Positions 1 to 7,687 of a stretch of DNA of 64,000 nucleotides are shown piece after piece. Source of the stretch: Exiguobacterium acetylicum. Its GTDB lineage: Bacteria; Bacillota; Bacilli; Exiguobacteriales; Exiguobacteriaceae. The notes beneath the pieces are model-generated. The model was given only the letters and a program-made list of their open reading frames with translations. It was not told the DNA's origin and did no database searches. Within the stretch, counting starts at the first letter, position 1, and every line of letters begins with the position of its first letter. The DNA is taken from assembly GCF_022170825.1 (NCBI RefSeq), contig NZ_CP081878.1, positions 2,568,001 to 2,632,000 of the forward strand. The letters run 5' to 3'. The translations under genes were made by a program, and so were the position numbers.

Positions 1-117
1 AACGGTCACGCTCGCCGTTTCCAGCCACGTTGTCGTACACCAAGGCTCTCAGGAGTTCCAGCAATTCACCCAGTCATGTTCTAATCCGTTACCAGATTAG
101 ACGCCCGGTAGAATCAA

Positions 118-1317
118 TTATCGAAGGAGTTGAAGAACGCCCTGCGGTGTCTGATTCGATTGAGCCAACATTGCTTGTGCAGCTTGTGCAAGAATCGAGT
201 TCTTTGTTTGGTTCATCATTTCTTTCGCCATATCAACGTCACGAACGCGTGATTCAGCCGCTGTGATATTTTCAGACGATGTTTTTAAGTTGTTGATTGT
301 ATGTTCTAGACGGTTTTGATTAGCACCTAAAGAAGAACGTTGTGTTGAAATATCTTTAATTGAACGATCCATTGTAGAAATTAAGTTTTCAAAATTAGAT
401 TTACTTAATCCATTAGCAGCTTGTAATTTATTTAAAGCTAGTTCGATGGTATCTGAACCATTCGCAGATTCAATGTTACCAATTGTCGATGCGTCGTATT
501 TTCCGAAAGATACAGATAGAGTTTCATCTGATCCTCCTTTTGTACCAATTAAAAATTCTGCCGCTCCACTTCCTGCTGCAGTTTTAATCGTATCAGTAGC
601 TGTTGTTTCTAATGCTGCACCAATAAGGTCTGCTGTAGTTGTACCACTAACTGTTAAACTAATTCCCAATTCATTAAACGATAGGGTTTTAGAGTCGCCA
701 GCAGTAGCAGGTAACGTAATAGTTTGAGCAACGTTATCTCCACTTCTTGTTAACGTTAACTTATCAGTTGTATCATCGTATGAAAACTGATAGTCACGAT
801 TAGCTAAAGCTCCAGATACATCAATTGCAGAAATTACAGAACCTACACCTGCTGCAGTACCTACTTTTAATTCAGAAGTTGAATCTAGCTTAGCAGATAG
901 ATCACCATTCAATAATTTTTTATCGTTGAATGCTGTAGTTTTAGAAACACGATTGATTTCAGTTTCTAACTGCTCTAATTCATCTAGAATCGCGCCTTTA
1001 TCATCGCTATTATTTGTTTCGTTAGCACCTTGAACCGCTAACTCACGCATACGTTGAGAAATTGCGTGTACTTCATTTAAAGCTCCTTCAGCTGTTTGAA
1101 TCATTGAAATACCATCTTGTGCATTTCGTGAAGCTTGATCAAGTCCACGAACTTGAGCACGCATTTTTTCAGAAATTGAAAGACCTGCTGCATCGTCTCC
1201 AGCTTTGTTGATGCGAAGACCTGAAGCAAGTTTCTCCATTGATTTGCTTTGCGCTGCAGAAGCCGCAGACAATTTGTTGTGCGTGTTAAGCGCTGTAATG
1301 TTGTGATTGATAATCAT
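118..1317 (-). CDS. hag: Flagellin
   Basis: Structural subunit of the flagellar filament, 399 aa, exported by the flagellar type III apparatus. The N-terminal D0/D1 region begins MIINHNITALNTHNK and holds the conserved SGLRINKAGDDAAGL stretch; the C-terminal D1/D0 region carries RVRDVDMAKEMM and ends in QSNQTPQGVLQLLR. It is about 95 residues longer than B. subtilis Hag, the extra lying in the centre (about residues 150-320), which reads as a surface-exposed variable domain and is visibly AT-richer than the ends. The start was chosen because GGAGGG precedes this ATG at good spacing and homologues start with MxINHN; a longer upstream frame would run through the leader. A sigma-D-type promoter and CsrA-like sites lie upstream. 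Unlike B. subtilis, csrA-fliW are about 19 kb away. Confidence 0.96.
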   Translation of the reverse strand: MIINHNITALNTHNKLSAASAAQSKSMEKLASGLRINKAGDDAAGLSISEKMRAQVRGLDQASRNAQDGISMIQTAEGALNEVHAISQRMRELAVQGANETNNSDDKGAILDELEQLETEINRVSKTTAFNDKKLLNGDLSAKLDSTSELKVGTAAGVGSVISAIDVSGALANRDYQFSYDDTTDKLTLTRSGDNVAQTITLPATAGDSKTLSFNELGISLTVSGTTTADLIGAALETTATDTIKTAAGSGAAEFLIGTKGGSDETLSVSFGKYDASTIGNIESANGSDTIELALNKLQAANGLSKSNFENLISTMDRSIKDISTQRSSLGANQNRLEHTINNLKTSSENITAAESRVRDVDMAKEMMNQTKNSILAQAAQAMLAQSNQTPQGVLQLLR

Positions 1318-1321
1318 TGTA

Positions 1322-1370
1322 ATTTCCCTCCATAGGATAATTTTTTTTGTCTCTTTGAAGATCCGTCTTC
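1322..1370 (-). promoter_or_regulatory. Putative CsrA binding sites in the hag leader
   Basis: On the minus strand the leader contains a small hairpin GAAGA-CGGA-TCTTC (1357-1370) that presents GGA in its loop, and the Shine-Dalgarno ATGGAGGG (1326-1333) is itself a GGA motif. Two such sites, one in an upstream hairpin and one over the ribosome binding site, are the known arrangement for CsrA repression of B. subtilis hag, with FliW as antagonist. The presence of csrA and fliW in this window supports the reading. Binding itself is inferred. Confidence 0.55.
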
Positions 1371-1440
1371 TCCGAGATGTGCCCCCTGGCCGGCCCAAGG
1401 GTGACACAGTGGATTAGGTCGATGACTGCTTCCACCCTAT

Positions 1441-1466
1441 ATATCGTCGTCCACTCGAAATGTTTA
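1441..1466 (-). promoter_or_regulatory. Sigma-D (FliA-type) promoter of hag
   Basis: Minus-strand TAAA (1463-1466), 14-nt spacer, GACGATAT (1441-1448). The Firmicute sigma-D consensus is TAAA-N15-GCCGATAT, so the -10 matches at 7 of 8 positions. It lies about 120 nt before the hag start. Confidence 0.75.
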
Positions 1467-1479
1467 ACAACTTTCTTCA

Positions 1480-1523
1480 AAAAAATGCAAAAAAATCGCA
1501 CATCCGATTTAGATGTACGATTT
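1480..1523 (-). terminator. Terminator after the chemoreceptor gene
   Basis: Inverted repeat 1493-1523 (AAATCGCACATC / GATGTACGATTT, one mismatch), followed on the minus strand by a T-rich run. It separates the chemoreceptor transcript from the hag promoter. Confidence 0.7.
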
Positions 1524-1532
1524 CCTAATAGT

Positions 1533-2816
1533 TTAAAGACGCGTCGCACCTGTCTCTGCTTGTAATTGCTCCGCTACCGCCACAAGTTCTTCCATCGCAC
1601 CATTCACTTCACCGAGCGATGCCGCTTGATGGCTCGACGCCTGTAAGACTTGTTCTGCATGTTTCGAAGCTTCTTCGACCATTGCCAAGATATTCGCAGT
1701 CGTTAAACCGACCTGATCAATCTCTTGATCGGATTTGACGACAAGCTGGTCAACCGATTTAACGCGTGAATAGACGTTCTCCGTCGAATGATGAATCTCT
1801 TCAAATGACGAGCCTGCCTGCTCAACAAGTCCAACACCTGTCGCAACTTCACTTTGGACATCGGTCATTGCGTTTGCCGTATCATTAACAAGACGTTTGA
1901 CACCAGAAATCAAATCGGTGATTTCTTTCGCTGACGTTGCTGTCTGTTCCGCTAATTTTTTAACTTCTGCTGCGACGACGGCAAAACCACGTCCTGCTTC
2001 GCCCGCTCGTGCCGCTTCAATCGATGCGTTCAAACTGAGTAAATTCGTCTGTGCTGAAATGTCACTGATGACATCGGTGATCCGTGAGATCTCACCTGTC
2101 ATATCCGTCAGACGACCGTTCAGCGTCGCTGACTGTTCCATCTTCTTCGAAATCATATGCATCGCTTCAACAGAATCGGTCGCAAGTGTCTTACCATTTT
2201 GTGCTTCCGTCTGCATGACCGTTGCTGATTTCAACGCTTCGTTCATCTCTTTTGCAACGTCATCCATCGTTCGTTTAACAGCGCCAAGCGCATCCATTGA
2301 CAAGTAGGCTTGATCGACATTTTCATTCATCTTCGCTGATAGCTCTGCCATCGCTGAACGAATGCTTTCACCGGACGCATTGCCTTCTTGGACTGCTGCT
2401 GCGATTTCTTGCGCTGATGCTGTCAGCTTATCGCTCGAGCTCCCCATCTGTGTTGCTTGTTTGCGGATATGTAAGACCATGACTTCGAGTTCGTGCATCA
2501 ATTGATCGACTTCATCCCCGCGCTTTGCTTCCTCGAAATCGACATTGAAGTTGCCGTTTGCGACTTCTCGCGCCGTCTCAGTCGCCTTTTCAATCGCTTT
2601 GATTGGTTGACGCAAGATCAATTGAATCAATGACGTTCCAATCAACGATAACAATAAGCCGATCCCTGCTCCGAACCAGATCGCTTTCGTATCCGCGACG
2701 TCAAGTCCACGATGGAGATAGAGCACGAGTTGGGCTGAGATACCGCTCGTGATGACTGAGATTGCTAAGACCCAAAAGAATAACCGTACCTTCAAGTTAC
2801 TTCGTAATTTACGCAT
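1533..2816 (-). CDS. Methyl-accepting chemotaxis protein without a large sensor domain
   Basis: 427-aa chemoreceptor feeding CheA/CheW. Two membrane segments near the N-terminus (about 12-35 and 46-70) are separated by only about a dozen residues, so there is no extracellular ligand-binding domain. A HAMP-like linker follows, then a long coiled coil with the MCP hairpin tip ([20 protein letters not shown], then [19 protein letters not shown]). It may sense membrane or cytoplasmic signals or work with partners; the ligand is unknown. The start is the ATG preceded by AAAGGAAG; an ATG 33 nt upstream would sit almost at the predicted transcription start. A sigma-D-type promoter at 2858-2884 puts it in the motility regulon with hag. 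Confidence 0.93.
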   Translation of the reverse strand: MRKLRSNLKVRLFFWVLAISVITSGISAQLVLYLHRGLDVADTKAIWFGAGIGLLLSLIGTSLIQLILRQPIKAIEKATETAREVANGNFNVDFEEAKRGDEVDQLMHELEVMVLHIRKQATQMGSSSDKLTASAQEIAAAVQEGNASGESIRSAMAELSAKMNENVDQAYLSMDALGAVKRTMDDVAKEMNEALKSATVMQTEAQNGKTLATDSVEAMHMISKKMEQSATLNGRLTDMTGEISRITDVISDISAQTNLLSLNASIEAARAGEAGRGFAVVAAEVKKLAEQTATSAKEITDLISGVKRLVNDTANAMTDVQSEVATGVGLVEQAGSSFEEIHHSTENVYSRVKSVDQLVVKSDQEIDQVGLTTANILAMVEEASKHAEQVLQASSHQAASLGEVNGAMEELVAVAEQLQAETGATRL

Positions 2817-2857
2817 AACCGAAACTTCCTTTCCTGTATCTTCTTTCATCGTTCTCT

Positions 2858-2884
2858 CTATCGGTTTCTTTTGTAACCGTTTTA
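2858..2884 (-). promoter_or_regulatory. Sigma-D-type promoter of the chemoreceptor gene
   Basis: Minus-strand TAAA (2881-2884), exactly 15 nt, then ACCGATAG (2858-2865); consensus TAAA-N15-GCCGATAT, 6 of 8 in the -10. Its position just upstream decides in favour of the start at 2816. Confidence 0.65.
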
Positions 2885-2936
2885 AGTCAGTTGACCTGAT
2901 TTAAAAAAGTGATTTCCAGTCTTATGACAAAAGTCC

Positions 2937-2970
2937 AAAAAAAAAGTGATGGACTGAATCGTCCACCACT
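2937..2970 (-). terminator. Terminator of the peptide-binding protein gene
   Basis: Ten-base stem AGTGGTGGAC / GTCCATCACT (one G-U pair) with a six-base loop and a run of Ts on the minus strand, ten bases after the stop codon. Confidence 0.85.
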
Positions 2971-2979
2971 CTCTCTTTC

Positions 2980-4488
2980 TTACTTCCGCTCAATCTCCAC
3001 ATACTTATATGAAATATCCGTTCCGACATTGTGACGGGCAAGATTCTTAACTTCTGTGTTTTGCAAGAAGGCATTCTTCCGTTGGTAGACCGGCGAGATC
3101 GCTTGATCGTCGAGCAATAAGCTTTCCGCTTTACTGAGTAATGCAAGACGTTTGTCTTGATCGAGCTCACTTTCTGCCTGTTTTAAGAGACGGTCATACT
3201 GTTTGTTCGAGTAGTCCATCATGTTAAATGGATTACCGGTCGTGAACAAATTCAGGTATGTCGTCGCATCCTGATAATCTGGAGCCCAGCTCGCGAGTGA
3301 CAAATCATAGTCTCCTCGTCCTTCACGTGCGAGACGTTCCTTCTTCGGTAGTGACAACAATTTAACATTGACATTCTGTTTCTTCAACGCCCCTTGGATG
3401 TACTCACCGATTTTTTTCGAGACATCGTCGTCTTCAATCAACATCGTCAATTCAAGGTTTTGGTTTGCGAGTACTTTGTTTGCCGCTGTTGCATCATATG
3501 ACGATTCGATTTGACGCGCATTGTCATACTTTGGATCAAGTTCTTGCGGTACGATGTAATCCGCTGGCAGTGAACCGTTTCCGAGCAATGTCTCTGTCAT
3601 CGCTTTTTTATCGTACGCTGCGTCGATTGCTTGACGTGTTTTCTTGTCTTTCAAAGCGTCTGTCTTTTCGTTCATCCGGATGAAGAACATCCGCGAGTCA
3701 CTGAACGTGTTGTACTCTTTTTGATCTTTATACGTGATGACGTTCTCAGAGTTAAGTGGTGCGACATCGAGTTCACCTGATTCGAACAAGTTGATTGCAA
3801 GCATCGGATCCTTGATGATCTTCACGTCGACTTCATCGATCTTGACGTTTTTCCGGTCTGCGTACTCAGCGTTCTTCGCAAGCGTATAACCTTGCTCCGC
3901 TTGATACTTCTTGAACGTGAACGGTCCGTTGTAGACGTTTGTTTTCGGATCCGTTCCGAACTGGTCGCCTTCAGCTTTGACGATATCTTCCCGGACTGGC
4001 ATATACGTGCCAAACGTCGTCATGCTAAGGAAGTACGGTGTCGGACGTTTCAGTTCGATTTGGAGTGTCTCGTTGTCGACGGCTGTCGTTTTTTCGACAG
4101 GTTCAAGCAAGTAAGCGAATGGTGAGTTCGTTTTGACGACACGTTCGAATGCATAGCGGAAGTTCTCCGCTGTGACGGGCTTTCCGTCCGACCATTTGGC
4201 ATTCGGGTCAAGCTTGAACGTATAGACTTTTCCGTCCTCTGACACGCTATGTGATTTCGCTGCCGCCGGAACGAGTTCGTTGTTCGCGTCGAAGCGATAG
4301 AGTCCTTCGTAGATTTGGTTGAAGATGTTTGACGTGATGGCATCTGCCGGGTCAACCGACAGGAGATCGTAACTTTCCATCGTATGCAGGACCTTCTTAT
4401 CTGCTTGTTTATCTTCTGCTGGTTCTGTCGTTGCACATCCTGCTAACAGGAATGCCGTGCTCGCCGCTGCGATCAATGTCTTTTTCAT
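2980..4488 (-). CDS. Oligopeptide ABC transporter substrate-binding lipoprotein (OppA/DppE type)
   Basis: 502-aa extracellular peptide-binding protein of SBP family 5. It has a lipoprotein signal peptide with lipobox LAGC (Cys18). Family features include YEGLYRFD and the 'WSDGKPVTAENFRYAFERV' stretch typical of OppA, DppE and MppA proteins. No permease or ATPase genes are adjacent, so it is an orphan binding protein that probably works with a transporter encoded elsewhere. RBS AGGAGG precedes the ATG. A complete T-box leader lies upstream, so expression should rise when a particular tRNA, read here as Trp, is uncharged. The gene would then scavenge peptides as an amino-acid source. Peptide specificity cannot be read from sequence. 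Confidence 0.92.
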   Translation of the reverse strand: MKKTLIAAASTAFLLAGCATTEPAEDKQADKKVLHTMESYDLLSVDPADAITSNIFNQIYEGLYRFDANNELVPAAAKSHSVSEDGKVYTFKLDPNAKWSDGKPVTAENFRYAFERVVKTNSPFAYLLEPVEKTTAVDNETLQIELKRPTPYFLSMTTFGTYMPVREDIVKAEGDQFGTDPKTNVYNGPFTFKKYQAEQGYTLAKNAEYADRKNVKIDEVDVKIIKDPMLAINLFESGELDVAPLNSENVITYKDQKEYNTFSDSRMFFIRMNEKTDALKDKKTRQAIDAAYDKKAMTETLLGNGSLPADYIVPQELDPKYDNARQIESSYDATAANKVLANQNLELTMLIEDDDVSKKIGEYIQGALKKQNVNVKLLSLPKKERLAREGRGDYDLSLASWAPDYQDATTYLNLFTTGNPFNMMDYSNKQYDRLLKQAESELDQDKRLALLSKAESLLLDDQAISPVYQRKNAFLQNTEVKNLARHNVGTDISYKYVEIERK

Positions 4489-4550
4489 GTGTAGTGCCTC
4501 CTGAGAAATATGATGAGCGTTGGATGATTCGGCATACCTTGACGTACAAC

Positions 4551-4598
4551 AAAAGGCGCCCTCTACGCATAGCTAACAGCTAATGCATAGAGGACGCC
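4551..4598 (-). terminator. T-box intrinsic terminator
   Basis: About 19-bp stem (GGCGTCCTCTATGCATTAGC with GCTATGCGTAGAGGGCGCC) followed by TTTTGTTG on the minus strand. It is mutually exclusive with the T-box antiterminator and lies before the peptide-binding protein gene. Confidence 0.9.
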
Positions 4599-4825
4599 TG
4601 TATCCGCGCGGTGCCACCTCTGATTGAGACGAAAAATCGTCTCCACTTGTCGCTGGTCCAACAACCAGCTAGCCCGGTAACGGGGGCAACCGTCCTGTCT
4701 ACTCGAAGGTTCAACAGGCTCTCAGCGGTCCATTCTCGTTCAGCTTACCGTGTCAGGCTCTCACCATTCCTGACTCGCTTGGTCGGCAGTGTTGACGATA
4801 CTTACTCCGCGTCGTCGATGTAATT
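4551..4825 (-). ncRNA. T-box riboswitch leader, specifier read as UGG (Trp)
   Basis: On the minus strand a full T-box can be traced. Stem I begins near 4825 with GCGG-AGTAAGTA. The opposite side reads ACGA-GAA-TGG-A-CCGC, giving the loop-E AGUA/GAA motif directly followed by UGG at 4732-4730. An apical AATGGTGAGAG loop sits between GTCAGG and CCTGAC. The antiterminator T-box GAGGTGGCACCGCGCGG is at 4604-4620 and a strong terminator at 4551-4598. The T-box residue after UGG is C, which would pair with a G discriminator base, as tRNA-Trp carries. The T-box call is near certain; the Trp assignment is an inference from helix alignment. Confidence 0.93.
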
Positions 4826-4847
4826 GATATGGCTTAACTTGTTGTTT

Positions 4848-4876
4848 ACTTTACACGGCTTGTTTTTCGCTGTCAA
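4848..4876 (-). promoter_or_regulatory. Sigma-A promoter of the T-box transcript
   Basis: Minus-strand TTGACA (4871-4876), 17-nt spacer, TAAAGT (4848-4853). It places transcription start about 20 nt before stem I of the T-box. Confidence 0.75.
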
Positions 4877-4886
4877 CGAAAAAAAC

Positions 4887-5288
4887 TCAGAACGGATGGT
4901 CTTCTTGTTTTTCTTGTTCCCGACGGACCGGACGTGGTCGAATCGGTTCGACGTGTTTTACATGTGTCCGTGTGACGCTCGTAAAGATTCGATTCCCAAA
5001 TGCCGCATCGAGTAAGATCGTAATTGCTGCTGCCATGTGTAAGAGCATCCCGACGACCGGAATGACACCGACCGTTGATGCGACGATCCCGACGATGTTC
5101 CCTTTTGAGACGTTACCAGCACGTGCCGTCAATACGACGACGACGATGTGAAACGCGAGCATTAACCACAGAGCATTGTAACCTGTTCCAAAGACAATCA
5201 GTCCACCCAAAAGCGGAATCCCGAGCACAGCTTCCATTCCACCTGATACCCACTTCAACGTCCGCAATGATTCCTGTCGACTCTCCAT
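4887..5288 (-). CDS. Small multi-pass membrane protein, unknown function
   Basis: 133 aa with about four hydrophobic segments (starting near VSGGMEAVLGIPLLGGLIVF) and a charged cytoplasmic tail rich in Arg, Glu and Pro. I do not recognise a named family. The start was chosen for the GAGGAGG before this ATG; a longer frame would swallow the promoter. The upstream region carries an ECF-sigma-type promoter (5322-5349), suggesting induction by envelope stress. That regulatory idea is inference and function is unassigned. Confidence 0.8.
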   Translation of the reverse strand: MESRQESLRTLKWVSGGMEAVLGIPLLGGLIVFGTGYNALWLMLAFHIVVVVLTARAGNVSKGNIVGIVASTVGVIPVVGMLLHMAAAITILLDAAFGNRIFTSVTRTHVKHVEPIRPRPVRREQEKQEDHPF

Positions 5289-5321
5289 GACGTCGCCTCC
5301 TCTTTTTTTCCATATGTCTAG

Positions 5322-5349
5322 TATACGACGGATTACAGAAAAGGTTCCA
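5322..5349 (-). promoter_or_regulatory. ECF sigma (sigma-W-like) promoter candidate
   Basis: Minus-strand TGGAAC (5344-5349), exactly 16 nt beginning CTTTT, then CGTATA (5322-5327). The B. subtilis sigma-W consensus is TGAAAC-N16-CGTA, so only one base of the -35 differs. Confidence 0.6.
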
Positions 5350-5408
5350 ACGTTTTTGTTTAGTTTCTGTAATAATATCAACAAAAAAAAAAACGATCGA
5401 CGAATGTA

Positions 5409-5537
5409 CTCAAGTCTTGCTCCCTTTCCTCAGGCGAGACACAAGCCGCGACTCTCTCGCTTTAGGCGAAGAGCCGGGTCTTGTTTGTCTCTGACAGCGC
5501 AACTGCGCTTTTTCCTGTAGGAGTGGAGCAACTTGAG
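5409..5537 (+). repeat. Structured repeat, copy A
   Basis: About 130-nt element between genes, closed by a 13-bp stem (CTCAAGT..TGCTCC 5409-5423 with GGAGCAACTTGAG 5525-5537). Inside are CTTTCCTCAGGCG, AAGCCGCGAC, GCCGGGTCTT and TTTTCCTGTAGGAGT, all shared with copy B at 60890-61036. Internal helices are GAGACA-C-AAG with CTTGTTTGTCTC and the small hairpin AGCGC-AACT-GCGCT. No reading frame fits. The strand is unknown; plus is given for convenience. Confidence 0.75.
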
Positions 5538-5578
5538 CATCCAGCATGCACTGGAATTTCCGTCAATCGCTCATTATT

Positions 5579-6409
5579 TTAAACCGCCAACACGTGGAAC
5601 TGATAGCCACGATGGACGACGAATCCTGCCTCTTTATAAAGATCAAGCGCCCGGTCGTTATCCGTTTCGACGTCAAGCTCGAGCTGTGTCCGTCCTGTCC
5701 GGAATAACGCTTGCACCATCAGCTTCAGCATCTTTTTCCCGTAGCCATTTCCTTGGGCTTCCGGACGAACCGCGAACGCGTGAATGCTCGCTTGTGTATC
5801 AGAAGCGAGATAAGCACGAATAACACCGACCGGTTTGCCGCTGGCGACACCAATGAACGTGATCCGATCGTCAGATTCGATTGCTTGATAGATCGATTCT
5901 GCTTCTTCGTCCGTGTTACCGAACGATTTTCCTAGTGTCTCGACGATGAACGGACGGTCGTCCGCTGTCGCTTCCCGTAGTTCGAAATCGGGATCTGCTT
6001 TTAAGAACAACTGCGCCTTCTTCAAGATCATGTTGTACTCTGTCATCCGGTACTCAGCCCCTAGCCGTCCAAGAACAGCTTGACCTGATTCACTAGCATC
6101 ATCAATGACGAACGTGAAGGCTTCGACGCCCGCTTCTGTCGCCCGCGCACGTGCTGCTTCAACGAGTGCTGTGAAGATGCCTTGTTTTCGGTAATCGGGA
6201 TCAACGAAGACGTTTAATTCCCATTCCGTCGGTAAATACGCGAATGCTTGCAAGTATCCAATTAATTGCTCACCATCATAGATCGCAAAATCGTTCTCGC
6301 CAACCCAATCGGCTGCGACTTTTAATTCAATGCCATCGTGATCGTTGACACATTTTTCGAGTTGTAATACATCTGTTGTTTGTTTGACGTCTGTGACGTT
6401 CCATTCCAT
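5579..6409 (-). CDS. Tandem GNAT-family acetyltransferase
   Basis: 276-aa protein with two GNAT folds in series. The N-terminal half holds VDPDYRKQGIFTALVEAA (acetyl-CoA loop variant) and the C-terminal half the fuller motif VRPEAQGNGYGKKMLKLMV, followed by LDVETDNDRALDLYKEAGF. Such duplicated GNATs acetylate small amines or peptides; MshD-like enzymes share the plan, but the substrate here is unknown. The second ATG was chosen because GAGGTG is 7 nt before it and only 1 nt before the first (6415). It appears monocistronic. The structured repeat copy A lies just downstream. Confidence 0.85.
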   Translation of the reverse strand: MEWNVTDVKQTTDVLQLEKCVNDHDGIELKVAADWVGENDFAIYDGEQLIGYLQAFAYLPTEWELNVFVDPDYRKQGIFTALVEAARARATEAGVEAFTFVIDDASESGQAVLGRLGAEYRMTEYNMILKKAQLFLKADPDFELREATADDRPFIVETLGKSFGNTDEEAESIYQAIESDDRITFIGVASGKPVGVIRAYLASDTQASIHAFAVRPEAQGNGYGKKMLKLMVQALFRTGRTQLELDVETDNDRALDLYKEAGFVVHRGYQFHVLAV

Positions 6410-6442
6410 ATTCATTCACCTCATTTTCAACTATACCGAACG

Positions 6443-6473
6443 AACAAAAGAAGCACTAGCAAAAGCTAGTGCT
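6443..6473 (-). terminator. Terminator of the secreted-protein gene
   Basis: Perfect stem AGCACTAGC-TTTT-GCTAGTGCT (6452-6473) followed by TCTTTTG on the minus strand. Its first base overlaps the stop codon of the gene ending at 6473. Confidence 0.8.
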
Positions 6474-6955
6474 CATTGCAGTTTAAATGTCTTCATCATC
6501 TGCGGGACGTCCTTGACGATCAAGTTCTCGATCGCTTTCTTGCCGACAGCACCTTTGACGGCTTCCGTCGGTAAGACGTAGTAGTACGTTTTGCTACCTT
6601 TCGTCCCGAGATATGTACCATATCCGATTTCACGGTCGAACTGTTTTTTCGAGAGCTTCTTCGGCTCGTAGTTCAAGTTGACGAGCAGCTGATCCGCTCC
6701 TTTGACTTTATAGTACAACGCGAATGTACCGCTCCGCGTGACGACACCGTATTTCGATTTGACTGTCTTGTTCTTGACGAGTTCGACTTTGTCTTGCTGG
6801 ATTGCCTTTTTCAACGCATCTGTCGTCTTGACTGTGTAGCCGAACGTCTTGTTCGCGACGACCCCTTTATTGTATGTCACGTTACTTGCGGCAAAGCCCG
6901 TCACCGGAGTCAGACATGCTCCGAGTAAGACTCCTGTCATTGCGATTCGTTTCAT
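6473..6955 (-). CDS. Secreted protein of unknown function
   Basis: 160 aa with a clear Sec signal peptide (MKRIAMTGVLLGACLTPVTG, cleavage probably after FAA near residue 23). The mature part is Lys-rich and soluble, about 137 residues, with no cysteine and no motif I recognise. It is followed immediately by its own terminator and precedes no co-oriented partner closely, so it is probably a single-gene unit. RBS AGGAGG lies before the ATG. Function unassigned. Confidence 0.8.
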   Translation of the reverse strand: MKRIAMTGVLLGACLTPVTGFAASNVTYNKGVVANKTFGYTVKTTDALKKAIQQDKVELVKNKTVKSKYGVVTRSGTFALYYKVKGADQLLVNLNYEPKKLSKKQFDREIGYGTYLGTKGSKTYYYVLPTEAVKGAVGKKAIENLIVKDVPQMMKTFKLQ

Positions 6956-7032
6956 GCTGACTCCTCCTTGAAATGATCGATAGTTATGGATTCCCTTTTG
7001 TGAAATAGGTAAACTCTATTCTCGAAAAAGAT

Positions 7033-7061
7033 TTGACGGAATTGTCTAAATTTCTTACGAT
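7033..7061 (+). promoter_or_regulatory. Sigma-A promoter
   Basis: TTGACG (7033-7038), 17-nt spacer, TACGAT (7056-7061). It sits where a TTG-initiated extension of the following gene would start, which argues for the downstream ATG at 7093. Confidence 0.7.
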
Positions 7062-7092
7062 AAGGATAACGAAACGAAATGGGGTTAAAGCG

Positions 7093-7596
7093 ATGACTGA
7101 ACAAGAACAATTAACGCAAGAACAGCTCGATAACTTGCTCAAAAATGCGTTTGCAATGCAAGTTCCGATCCTCGAGAAGTTCATGAAGGATACACACGAT
7201 CGCTATGCACTAGCAACAACGTCGTTCAAGCGTGACATGGAAGCGATGAAAGAGACGGAATGGCATCAGTTCTTCGCTAGTAAACTGTTACCGCACTTCT
7301 TCCTCGAGCACCTCGGATTTGGTGCATCGTTCCGCTTCAACGGACACGATAAGGAAGTCGATCTTCCTGAAAACGTCGTCCCGGTCCGTAATGATGCCGA
7401 TGAGCAAATCGAAAAAGTCGTCCTTGGGGTCAAAAAAGCGATGCAAGATGAGCACATCAAGAATCACGATCTCGTCGCGAACTTCTATAAAGAAACACTC
7501 GAACTCGCTTGCCAAATGGGGAGCCGTGTCGGGATGAGCGATGAATTCTATACTCTCGTTAAACCAAGTCTCGTTCATGCGAACGAAGGCGAATAA
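7093..7596 (+). CDS. Conserved-looking soluble protein, unknown function
   Basis: 167 aa, acidic, mostly helical by composition, with no signal peptide, membrane segment or nucleotide-binding motif. Features are an N-terminal Gln/Glu-rich helix (TEQEQLTQEQLDNLLKN) and a His/Phe-rich middle (HFFLEHLGFGASFRFNGHD). I do not recognise the family. The start was chosen downstream of the promoter at 7033-7061. It borders the AAA+/subtilase island and shares the bidirectional terminator with it, but its base composition matches the core genes, so it is probably not part of the island. Confidence 0.75.
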   Translation: MTEQEQLTQEQLDNLLKNAFAMQVPILEKFMKDTHDRYALATTSFKRDMEAMKETEWHQFFASKLLPHFFLEHLGFGASFRFNGHDKEVDLPENVVPVRNDADEQIEKVVLGVKKAMQDEHIKNHDLVANFYKETLELACQMGSRVGMSDEFYTLVKPSLVHANEGE

Positions 7597-7614
7597 TTAA
7601 GTGATTAATCAATC

Positions 7615-7672
7615 AAAGACGTATGATTTTCTTACAGTTCCTTAGAACGGAAAAAGAAAATCATACGTCTTT
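7615..7672. terminator. Bidirectional terminator, left boundary of the AT-rich island
   Basis: Perfect 17-bp arms AAAGACGTATGATTTTC (7615-7631) and GAAAATCATACGTCTTT (7656-7672) with T-rich sequence on both strands. It serves the gene ending at 7596 and the subtilase gene ending at 7688. Confidence 0.85.
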
Positions 7673-7687
7673 TTGAGTGAAGAAAGT

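Noticed and set aside
81-100. CTAATC...GATTAG hairpin downstream of hag as its terminator
   Set aside because: Only a 6-bp stem and no T-run on the minus strand; no convincing hag terminator is seen within the window. Nothing else was recognised in 1-117.
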